Part shown: in pieces, positions 6,721 through 11,933 of the stretch
Layout of the letters: every line of letters starts with the position of its first letter
Numbering within the stretch: the first letter of the stretch is position 1
DNA from: Alphaproteobacteria bacterium
GTDB taxonomy: Bacteria > Pseudomonadota > Alphaproteobacteria > RF32 > CAG-239
Reading direction: 5' to 3'
Length of the DNA stretch: 11,933 nt
Assembly (NCBI GenBank): GCA_017477035.1
Contig: JAFUXW010000285.1
Coordinates: forward strand, 1 to 11,933
Notes under the pieces: generated by a model
Database searches by the model: none
Seen by the model: only the letters and a program-made list of their open reading frames with translations
Told to the model about the DNA's origin: nothing
Translations under genes and position numbers: made by a program

Positions 6721-8360
6721 TGTTTGGTAAAGCCAGAACTAAGGCGTGGAAACATTTGGAAAATGTATATAAACATTTTAATGAAGTTCAGATGAAAGAT
6801 TTGTTTGCAAACGATGCAAAAAGAGTTGAAAAATATACAATTCAGTTTGAAAATATGCTGGTTGATTTTTCTAAAAACAGAATTGATGAAAATGTTATGT
6901 CGGCTCTCTACGAATTAGCTCGTGAAAGGGGAATAAAAGAGCAAATTTCCGAAATGTTTTCCGGTAAGAAAATCAATACCACCGAAAACAGAGCCGTTTT
7001 GCATATTGCATTGCGAAATCGTTCAGGTAAGCCAATTTATGTTGATGGTCGAGATGTAATGCCGCAAATTAATGCAACGCTTGAAAAAATAAAAAATTTT
7101 TCCGAGGCTGTAAGACTGGGAATCTTTACCGGTTGTACCGGTAAAAAATTAACAGATATTGTTAATATTGGTATAGGTGGTTCTGACTTAGGTCCTTTTA
7201 TGGCTACTTCTGCTTTACGTCATTATTGGGCTAAAGATATTAGATGCCATTTTATTTCCAATATTGATGGAACGTCGTGTACCGAAGTTTTAAATAAACT
7301 TAATCCGGAAACTACTTTGTTTATAGTCGCTTCTAAAACTTTTACTACCATTGAAACTTTAACTAATGCAAAAACTTGTCGTAAGTGGTTGGTTGATGCT
7401 TTGGGAGAATATGCAGTTTCCAAACATTTTATAGCTTTGTCAACCAATAAGGAAGAAGTTGCTAAATTTGGTATTAATACCGATAACATGTTTGAGTTTT
7501 GGGATTTTGTAGGCGGTAGGTACTCAATGTGGTCAGCTATAGGAATGATTATTGCAATAGCAATCGGCTACAAGAATTTTGAACGAATGCTGGAAGGCGC
7601 TCATGCAATGGATAATCATTTTTTAAACAGTGATTTAGAGCATAATATTCCGGTGATTTTGGCATTGATAGGAATATGGTATAATAATTTTTATAATATT
7701 CATCGTTACGCTGTGATACCTTATGATCAATATTTACAATATTTACCGTCTTACTTACAACAATTAGATATGGAAAGTAACGGCAAGAGTGTTTCTTTGG
7801 ATAATAAGTATGTTGATTATGCCACCGGTCCGGTTTTATTCGGAGGTGCCGGTACAAATGTTCAACACTCTTTTTTTCAACTAATTCATCAGGGGACTGA
7901 AATAGTGCCGACGGACTTTATTGTTCCTGCGATATCTCATAACGAGGTAGGAGCTCATCAGCAGATTTTGTTGGCTAATGCGTTGGCCCAGAGTGAGGCT
8001 TTGATGTATGGTAAAACTGAAGAAGAAGTATCTGAAGAAATGGAAGCATCCGGTAAATCAAAAGCAGAGATTAATCGTTTGAAAAAATATAAAAGTTTCA
8101 GTGGAAATCGTCCTTCTACAACAATAGTGTTGAGAAAAATAGATCCTTATAATTTAGGTATGCTTATTGCAATGTATGAACACAAAGTTTTTGTGCAGGG
8201 CAAAATATGGAATATAAATTCATTTGACCAATTCGGAGTGGAATTGAGTAAGAAATTGGCTTCAAATATTTTATCAGAATTACAAGGTGTTAACACAAGT
8301 AATTCACACGATGGTTCAACAACTAATTTGATAAAATATATAAAGAATATCCGCAAGTAG
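6720..8360 (+). CDS. pgi: Glucose-6-phosphate isomerase
   Basis: This enzyme interconverts glucose 6-phosphate and fructose 6-phosphate in glycolysis and gluconeogenesis in the cytosol. The 546 residues match the long bacterial/eukaryotic PGI form. Visible landmarks are VNIGIGGSDLG at 148-158, the phosphate-binding SKTFTT at 205-210, signature FVGGRYSMWSAIGM at 263-276, ESNGK with catalytic Glu352, QHSFFQLIHQG with the expected catalytic His383, SHNEVGAHQQ near 406-415, and the C-terminal signature around FDQFGVELSKKLASNI with its lysine. All expected catalytic residues are present. The ATG shares one base with the stop of the M16 gene (TAATG), so translation is probably coupled. Its presence between the M16 genes and mutL is unusual: function gives no reason, and shared transcription with envelope genes may be historical. 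Confidence 0.96.
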   Translation: MFGKARTKAWKHLENVYKHFNEVQMKDLFANDAKRVEKYTIQFENMLVDFSKNRIDENVMSALYELARERGIKEQISEMFSGKKINTTENRAVLHIALRNRSGKPIYVDGRDVMPQINATLEKIKNFSEAVRLGIFTGCTGKKLTDIVNIGIGGSDLGPFMATSALRHYWAKDIRCHFISNIDGTSCTEVLNKLNPETTLFIVASKTFTTIETLTNAKTCRKWLVDALGEYAVSKHFIALSTNKEEVAKFGINTDNMFEFWDFVGGRYSMWSAIGMIIAIAIGYKNFERMLEGAHAMDNHFLNSDLEHNIPVILALIGIWYNNFYNIHRYAVIPYDQYLQYLPSYLQQLDMESNGKSVSLDNKYVDYATGPVLFGGAGTNVQHSFFQLIHQGTEIVPTDFIVPAISHNEVGAHQQILLANALAQSEALMYGKTEEEVSEEMEASGKSKAEINRLKKYKSFSGNRPSTTIVLRKIDPYNLGMLIAMYEHKVFVQGKIWNINSFDQFGVELSKKLASNILSELQGVNTSNSHDGSTTNLIKYIKNIRK

Positions 8361-8369
8361 GAGTTTGTT

Positions 8370-10190
8370 ATGGTTATTCGCGTTTTACCTTCCAACTTAA
8401 TAAATCAAATAGCTGCCGGTGAAGTGGTAGAGCGTCCGGCTTCTGCACTTAAAGAATTAGTAGAAAACGCTATTGATGCCGGAGCTCATAAAGTGGAAAT
8501 AACGTTGACCGGAGGTGGAAAAAATTTACTTACTGTAACTGATGATGGCTGCGGAATGTCTGCTCAGGAACTGCAGTTATCAGTAGAACGACACGCTACT
8601 TCAAAGCTACCTACAGACGATTTGTTTGCAATTAATTTTTTGGGATTTAGAGGTGAGGCATTACCGTCTATTGCTTCAATAGCCAAATTGACCGTGATTT
8701 CTCGTCAACGTGGTGAAAAAGAAGGTTGGCAAATAAACGTAAATGGCGGAGAAAAAGAGTCGGTCAAACCGATAGCAACTTCAGAAGGAACTCGCATAGA
8801 AGTGCGTGATTTATTTTATACAACTCCGGCTCGTCTCAAATTTTTAAAAACAGATGCGGCAGAAACAGGTCAGTGTATAGATATGCTTCAGCGTATAGCT
8901 TTAGCTAACCCTCAAGTATCTTTTTATTTATATAGTGATGGTAAGAAAAAAATAGCTTATAATGCTTGTATAGGAGATATTCAGACAGCGCGTCGTCAAC
9001 GCATAGCTGATGTTATGGGGCAAGAATTTGAAGAAAACTCGCTTCCTATAGCAGCTCAAAATGAATTTTGTGATATCAGTGGTTTTGTCAGTTTACCTAC
9101 TTTTAATAAGGCTAATTCTTTATCGGAATTTTTGTTTGTAAATAATCGACCGGTTCGAGATAAATTAATTTTAGGAGCAATAAAAGGTGCATATCAAGAT
9201 TTGATAATGTCCGGTCGTTACCCGCTGTGTGCTGTTTTTATACACGTTAATCCGCGTTATGTGGATGTTAATGTTCATCCGACCAAGTCTGAAGTTCGTT
9301 TTTATGATAACGGAGCGATACGTAGTTTATTGGTACACGCTATTCGTAGTGCATTGAGTGTAGGAAGTAAACAAAGTGCCGATACTGGACTTCTTGAACA
9401 ATTACTGGAAAATAATATTGAAAATTCAATGCAATCTAACCATTTTTTAAACAAATCGTTTAATATAAACGAAAAAGAAAAGGGATTAAAGAACTGGCAA
9501 ATATCTCTGAATTCCGGAAGAAAATCAACCTTCAAAACACCGGATTTAATGCCGACATATTCGGTTAAAACCGAGGAGACTTCGATTTCAACTACACAAG
9601 AAGAAGTTGGAGAACTGGGAATAGCAAAGGCTCAATTTCATAATACATATATTATTTCACAAACCCTTGATGGGATAGCGATTATTGATCAACATGCGGC
9701 TCACGAACGTATAACAATGGAACGTATGAAACAAAGCATGCTTAAAGATGAGCGTTTACCATCGCAAATGTTATTGTTACCCGAAGTGGTCGATTTAAGT
9801 ATTGCAGAAAAAGAAAATCTTATTGATTATGTTTCAACTTTTGAAAAAATGGGACTTGTTGTGGAAGAATTCGGACCTCAAGCAGTTTTGGTGCGTGGAA
9901 TTCCTGCTTTGTTGGGTGATACCGATGTAAAAAAACTGATAAAAGATTTGGCTGCGGAGATTGCAGAATGGGGTAGTGCGTATGCTTTGGAAGATAAAAT
10001 TCATCATATTTGCGCAACGGTTGCCTGTCATGGTTCAGTGCGTGCCGGTCGAGCTCTCAATATAGAAGAAATGAATAGACTTTTACGCGATATGGAGCGC
10101 ACCGAGCATTCAGGACAATGCAATCATGGTCGTCCGACGTATGTGAAAATAAAACTGGAAGATATAGAAAAGTTATTTGAACGCCGCTAA
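8370..10190 (+). CDS. mutL: DNA mismatch repair protein MutL (with endonuclease motif)
   Basis: MutL couples mismatch recognition by MutS to strand removal. It has 606 residues, normal for the family. The N-terminal GHKL ATPase is complete: LINQIAAGEVVERPASALKELVENAIDAGA region at about 10-39 with Glu29, TDDGCGM at 57-63 with Asp58, RHATSK at 74-79, and GFRGEALPSI at 92-101. A low-complexity linker follows around residues 340-410. The C-terminal domain has DQHAAHERITME at 440-451, an exact DQHA(x)2E(x)4E endonuclease motif, together with ACHGS at 552-556 and CNHGRP at 584-589. This MutL should therefore nick DNA itself, as in bacteria without MutH. ATG is 9 bases behind the pgi stop, with TAGGAG as ribosome binding site. 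It is the last gene of the operon; a terminator follows 72 bases later. Confidence 0.97.
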   Translation: MVIRVLPSNLINQIAAGEVVERPASALKELVENAIDAGAHKVEITLTGGGKNLLTVTDDGCGMSAQELQLSVERHATSKLPTDDLFAINFLGFRGEALPSIASIAKLTVISRQRGEKEGWQINVNGGEKESVKPIATSEGTRIEVRDLFYTTPARLKFLKTDAAETGQCIDMLQRIALANPQVSFYLYSDGKKKIAYNACIGDIQTARRQRIADVMGQEFEENSLPIAAQNEFCDISGFVSLPTFNKANSLSEFLFVNNRPVRDKLILGAIKGAYQDLIMSGRYPLCAVFIHVNPRYVDVNVHPTKSEVRFYDNGAIRSLLVHAIRSALSVGSKQSADTGLLEQLLENNIENSMQSNHFLNKSFNINEKEKGLKNWQISLNSGRKSTFKTPDLMPTYSVKTEETSISTTQEEVGELGIAKAQFHNTYIISQTLDGIAIIDQHAAHERITMERMKQSMLKDERLPSQMLLLPEVVDLSIAEKENLIDYVSTFEKMGLVVEEFGPQAVLVRGIPALLGDTDVKKLIKDLAAEIAEWGSAYALEDKIHHICATVACHGSVRAGRALNIEEMNRLLRDMERTEHSGQCNHGRPTYVKIKLEDIEKLFERR

Positions 10191-10244
10191 GTGTGACTGT
10201 AAAGTAAAAAATAGGGAAGCAAAAATAAAGTCAAACTCGGATCA

Positions 10245-10340
10245 TCATATATTTGATAAAATAAAAAGGTCGCTATAAAAGCGACCTTTTTTCAAGTTAT
10301 TGGCGGGAGCGACGAGTCGTCCTCGTGCATCATATTCCAC
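10245..10340 (-). CDS. Possible small minus-strand reading frame facing mutL (31 residues)
   Basis: A GTG at 10340 lies five bases behind a perfect AAGGAG (10351-10346, minus strand) and opens a 31-codon frame beginning VEYDARGRLVAPANN. The first half is distinctly GC-rich compared with its surroundings. A second frame from the ATG at 10333 gives only 13 residues and stops at 10292, just before the shared terminator hairpin. In the 31-codon reading the terminator itself is translated, which argues against it. The stretch may be the relic of a longer gene cut by insertion of the element to the right. No good promoter was found for it. Weak call. Confidence 0.2.
   Translation of the reverse strand: MEYDARGRLVAPANNLKKGRFYSDLFILSNI
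10263..10292 (+). terminator. Intrinsic terminator of the lspA-mutL operon (possibly bidirectional)
   Basis: AGGTCGCT (10267-10274) and AGCGACCT (10280-10287) form a perfect 8-base stem with a five-base loop, followed by a run of six T (10287-10292). A run of five A lies on the other side (10263-10267), so it can also stop transcription from the right on the minus strand. Confidence 0.9.
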
Positions 10341-10351
10341 TAAATCTCCTT

Positions 10352-10495
10352 AAAATATAACGTAATTTCAATACATTATCTTTTCAAAAAGATCGAGCCC
10401 TTTTACGTTAGCAACACAAAAAGAATCATGCCTTAAACTGTATGAATCGTAGCATCGAATTTTATAAAATGCAATGTACTTTTTCACCTTTTTTA
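10352..10495. other. AT-rich stretch without recognised gene between the mutL terminator region and the RNA promoter
   Basis: Nothing gene-like is supported here on either strand. It separates the housekeeping operon from the mobile-element-like segment and may contain an integration boundary, but no second copy of a boundary repeat can be seen inside the window. Confidence 0.5.
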
Positions 10496-10525
10496 TTGAT
10501 TTATTAAGATTATATGCTTTATATT
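10496..10525 (+). promoter_or_regulatory. Likely promoter of the structured RNA region
   Basis: TTGATT (10496-10501) and TATATT (10520-10525) are separated by 18 bases. Transcription would start at about 10532, immediately before the first hairpin of the RNA (10535). Confidence 0.55.
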
Positions 10526-10530
10526 GCAGG

Positions 10531-10620
10531 TTAGGCACAGGTTTATTCTGTGCTCAGTGCCCGAAAAGGTGCGGAGGACTTAACAATCCTCTCCTTGTGC
10601 GGTGTGGATATACACCGAAA
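10531..10620 (+). ncRNA. C4-like antisense RNA element (three hairpins, two antisense boxes)
   Basis: Three hairpins follow one another. GCACAG/CTGTGC (10535-10540, 10548-10553) is first. GAGGA/TCCTC (10574-10578, 10587-10591) follows with loop CTTAACAA. GGTGT/ACACC (10601-10605, 10612-10616) is third, with loop GGATAT. The second hairpin's loop carries TTAACAA (10580-10586), and the stretch right behind it carries TCCTTGTG (10592-10599). Downstream in the same transcript CACAAGGA (10729-10736) and TTGTTAA (10741-10747) are their exact complements, in matching antiparallel order with linkers of 5 and 4 bases. An antisense RNA encoded just upstream of its own target, using two short boxes, is how the C4 RNA of phages P1 and P7 works. 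The assignment rests on architecture and my recollection of C4, not on an Rfam match. It may be processed out of a longer leader transcript. Confidence 0.6.
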
Positions 10621-10753
10621 ACATTGTCAGGTTGTATAAAACCAGATGATGTATATATCCCCGATGTATGGTCGGGGAGCTTGTGACGTATGTTCAGGGA
10701 TTTATCCTAAAGGTCACAAGGATCAACTCACAAGGATGATTTGTTAACTCTCC
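10621..10753 (+). promoter_or_regulatory. Structured leader carrying the antisense target, upstream of the nuclease gene
   Basis: TCCCCGA/TCGGGGA (10658-10664, 10672-10678) forms a strong 7-base hairpin. CTTGTGAC (10680-10687) pairs with GTCACAAG (10713-10720), burying the first target copy. The second copy, CACAAGGA at 10729-10736, stays open and contains a Shine-Dalgarno-like AAGGA. From a TTG at 10741 only seven codons can be read before a stop inside the terminator hairpin; an ATG at 10736 gives three codons. This resembles a regulated leader peptide or decoy site. A possible long-range contact also exists between loop GGATATA (10606-10612) and TATATCC (10654-10660). The proposed action, blocking of ribosome binding or a change in termination by the C4-like RNA, is inference. 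Confidence 0.5.
10714..10737 (+). repeat. Direct repeat TCACAAGGAT, two copies 14 bases apart
   Basis: The ten bases occur at 10714-10723 and 10728-10737. Both copies include CACAAGGA, the complement of the antisense box at 10592-10599, so the repeat is best read as a doubled antisense target. The first copy is partly locked in a local hairpin; the second is followed by the complement of the other box. Confidence 0.85.
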
Positions 10754-10785
10754 GACCGCCTTAATCAAAAGGTGGTCTTCTTTTT
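10754..10785 (+). terminator. Intrinsic terminator between the RNA leader and the nuclease gene
   Basis: GACCGCCTT (10754-10762) and AAGGTGGTC (10769-10777) pair over nine positions, one of them G-U, around a six-base loop, and TTCTTTTT follows. It ends directly before the ribosome binding site of the nuclease gene, AAGGA at 10786-10790. It therefore both ends the RNA and can act as an attenuator for the genes behind it. Confidence 0.8.
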
Positions 10786-10797
10786 AAGGAAGAGTTG

Positions 10798-11265
10798 ATG
10801 AAAAAAACAGTTTTTTATCTGGTTTTATTCACGATTTTGTTGGTGCAATCGGTATCAGCACACGAATTTGTTGCAACTATCATCAAGATTAACGATGGCG
10901 ATACATTGACGGCTCTGGTTAATAACGAAAATACAAAGATCCGTTTATTAGATGTTGATTGCTATGAAACTAAAAAGAATAAACACGCCAAAGCTTTACA
11001 ACAATATTACGGTTTGCCTTACGACGAAATGATTTCAAAAGGTAAGCAATCACGGAAAACCTTAAAACAATTACTGAAAGATCATCGGTATATACGGGTT
11101 GAGTGGGAAAAACGTGATTCTTTTGGTCGTATTTTAGGAAAAGTGTATCTGGATGACATTAAATCTGTAGGGGTGATTGATGTTAATCAGTATATGCTTA
11201 AAACTGGTGGTTGTAATAAATATGTACCGTCAAGCGTATTGAAAAAATCCAAAGAGAAAAAGTAA
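10798..11265 (+). CDS. Exported thermonuclease-like protein (staphylococcal nuclease homologue)
   Basis: This is a calcium-dependent, sugar-nonspecific nuclease of the SNase fold, predicted to be exported. From ATG 10798 (AAGGA 7 bases upstream; an in-frame TTG one codon earlier is less likely) it has 155 residues. Residues 1-21 form a signal peptide with SVSA before the likely cut. The family landmarks sit at a constant offset from the staphylococcal enzyme: INDGDT at 31-36 with Asp35, KIRLLDVD at 48-54 with Arg49 and Asp54, Glu57, and SFGR with Arg111. The residues equivalent to Thr41 and Pro42 are Cys55 and Tyr56, a departure from the usual TPE. All acidic and arginine catalytic positions are kept, so activity is plausible. 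Such proteins are common on conjugative plasmids and integrative elements. It is followed after one base by the regulator gene. Confidence 0.85.
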   Translation: MKKTVFYLVLFTILLVQSVSAHEFVATIIKINDGDTLTALVNNENTKIRLLDVDCYETKKNKHAKALQQYYGLPYDEMISKGKQSRKTLKQLLKDHRYIRVEWEKRDSFGRILGKVYLDDIKSVGVIDVNQYMLKTGGCNKYVPSSVLKKSKEKK

Positions 11266-11266
11266 A

Positions 11267-11608
11267 ATGACTGTTGATCCTGTTCAAATTGGTTCAAAAG
11301 TTCAAGCATTACGCAAAACCAAAAAGCTAACTCAAGAACAATTAGCTGAAGCAGTAGGTGTCAGTTGGAGAACAATATCAAATTTGGAAACAGGAAAAGT
11401 AATACCAAAGTTAGAGTTGGTTTGTGCTTTAGCTAATTACTTTGATATTGGTGTTGGTAAATTACTGAATGTACGGATTACAAAAAATAAGTCAGTCACA
11501 CGTATCAGGAAGGAAAATCAGGTCATACAAACGATTTGCCAGTTAAATGATCAGCTACTTGCACATATAGAAGAATATATACAACTCCTAAAGAAAGATT
11601 TTGAGTGA
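11267..11608 (+). CDS. XRE-family helix-turn-helix transcriptional regulator
   Basis: This is a 113-residue DNA-binding protein. The helix-turn-helix of the Cro/C1 (XRE) type spans about residues 8-67: LRKTKKLTQEQLAEAVG, then VSWRTISNLETGK as recognition helix region, then LANYFDIGVGKLL closing the five-helix domain. The remaining 45 residues are basic then helical (INTICQLNDQL-like amphipathic pattern near 93-108) and may serve dimerisation. No metabolite-binding or peptidase domain is fused. It starts one base behind the nuclease stop, with only a weak GAGAAAAAG ribosome site, so it is expected to be co-transcribed and possibly coupled. In mobile elements such small regulators usually repress the excision or transfer genes, or their own promoter. 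The promoter at 10496-10525 is a natural candidate target, by position only. Confidence 0.85.
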   Translation: MTVDPVQIGSKVQALRKTKKLTQEQLAEAVGVSWRTISNLETGKVIPKLELVCALANYFDIGVGKLLNVRITKNKSVTRIRKENQVIQTICQLNDQLLAHIEEYIQLLKKDFE

Positions 11609-11623
11609 ATGATGTGGTCAGAC

Positions 11624-11933
11624 TTAAATTTTAACTGTGTTTACCACATTCTTCAACATATTCTCATCTTCGTTGTAGTACTTTGCCGTCATAGACACGT
11701 TTGAATGGTTTACTAAGGTTTTAACACTTACAATATCGGTGCCTTTGGTTAACAATTCAGTGATAAAATGTCTTCTACCGTAGTGTGTGGAGCATTCGAG
11801 CCCAAAAGTTTTATATATTGCTGTAAACATTTTACTTATGCTGTTTCTGTTATACGGTTTTCTGGTCTTCTGGCTTAAAAACAGATATTTTTTAGGATCT
11901 TTGAGCATATAATCCTTTACGTAATCCTTGATC
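11624..11933 (-). CDS. Tyrosine recombinase / integrase, C-terminal catalytic part (continues past right edge)
   Basis: This is the C-terminal half of a phage-type site-specific recombinase. The frame is open to the window edge (the residues before the ATG at 11908 read IKDYVKDY and continue the protein), so the gene is longer than the ATG suggests. Family landmarks are FLSQKTRKPYN, then THYGRRHFITELLTKG with the HxxR pair, then LVNHSNVSMTAKYYN with the second histidine and the nucleophilic tyrosine in the TxxY position. The first catalytic arginine must lie outside the window. The stop at 11624 faces the stop of the XRE gene with 15 bases between, so the two are convergent. It marks this end of the window as part of an integrated element; which attachment site it uses cannot be read here. 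Confidence 0.88.
   Translation of the reverse strand, partial: IKDYVKDYMLKDPKKYLFLSQKTRKPYNRNSISKMFTAIYKTFGLECSTHYGRRHFITELLTKGTDIVSVKTLVNHSNVSMTAKYYNEDENMLKNVVNTVKI

Noticed and set aside
7223..7857. Minus-strand open frames within pgi.
   Set aside because: They are shadows of the pgi coding frame, with no start signals.
10297..10350. Resemblance of the minus strand to a tRNA 3' end (ends in CGCTCCCGCCA, with a T-arm-like ACGAG/CTCGT stem and TTTAGTGG).
   Set aside because: The T-loop has only five bases, the GTTCRA motif is missing, and no complete cloverleaf or 5' acceptor strand can be built. It may be a relic but cannot be called a tRNA.
10474..10686. Plus-strand open frame of 70 codons across the RNA region.
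   Set aside because: It starts before the predicted transcription start, has no ribosome binding site, and its sequence is explained by successive hairpins and antisense boxes. Noncoding RNA is the better reading.
10742..10756. Short matches (TGTTAACTCT and AACTCTCCGAC) shared with 3139-3180 behind the amidotransferase-like gene.
   Set aside because: Only 10-11 bases, in different arrangement and within unrelated hairpins; compatible with chance.
11612..11649. Inverted repeat ATGTGGT/ACCACAT between the convergent XRE and recombinase genes.
   Set aside because: The 24-base loop and the lack of a clear T-tract on either side make it a weak terminator candidate.

Overview
The window looks like a piece of a low-GC alphaproteobacterial chromosome, plausibly an uncultured gut or host-associated lineage. 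The main support is the run lspA - short DUF3035-type lipoprotein - two M16 peptidases - pgi - mutL. The lspA/DUF3035/M16/M16/mutL neighbourhood is, from memory, an alphaproteobacterial arrangement. The DNA is AT-rich throughout except for one gene (2289-3143) and a few short patches. Taxonomy is inferred from gene order and protein character only.

Left part (1-2115) is read on the minus strand. It holds the start of an unrecognised protein with a Dx[DN]xDGxxD-like calcium loop that runs off the left edge (own promoter), a two-subunit CoA-transferase of the CtfA/CtfB (AtoD/AtoA) type with overlapping genes, and a small unrecognised gene with a good promoter and its own terminator. At about 2116-2288 transcription diverges.

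Centre (2289-10190) is read on the plus strand. A GC-richer class I glutamine amidotransferase-like gene stands alone between a possible promoter and a near-perfect intrinsic terminator, and looks like an acquired cassette. Then comes a tightly packed operon: lspA (TTG start), lipoprotein, zinc-binding M16 peptidase, its M16 partner without a zinc site, pgi and mutL. The genes overlap or are separated by only a few bases, and an intrinsic terminator follows mutL. The first four products act at the cell envelope; pgi and mutL are housekeeping genes carried in the same transcript.

Right part (10293-11933) looks like the edge of a mobile element: a structured non-coding RNA region, a secreted staphylococcal-nuclease-like protein, an XRE-type regulator, and the C-terminal half of a tyrosine recombinase entering from the right edge on the minus strand. 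The most interesting signal is in the RNA region (10531-10785). A row of hairpins carries two short elements, UUAACAA in a loop and UCCUUGUG just after that hairpin. They are complementary, in matching antiparallel order, to a downstream stretch of the same transcript, CACAAGGA...UUGUUAA. The CACAAGGA part of the target is present twice as a direct repeat. A terminator follows, and the nuclease ribosome binding site lies directly behind it. This is the architecture of phage P1/P7 C4 antisense RNA, here apparently controlling a nuclease/regulator pair in an alphaproteobacterial element.
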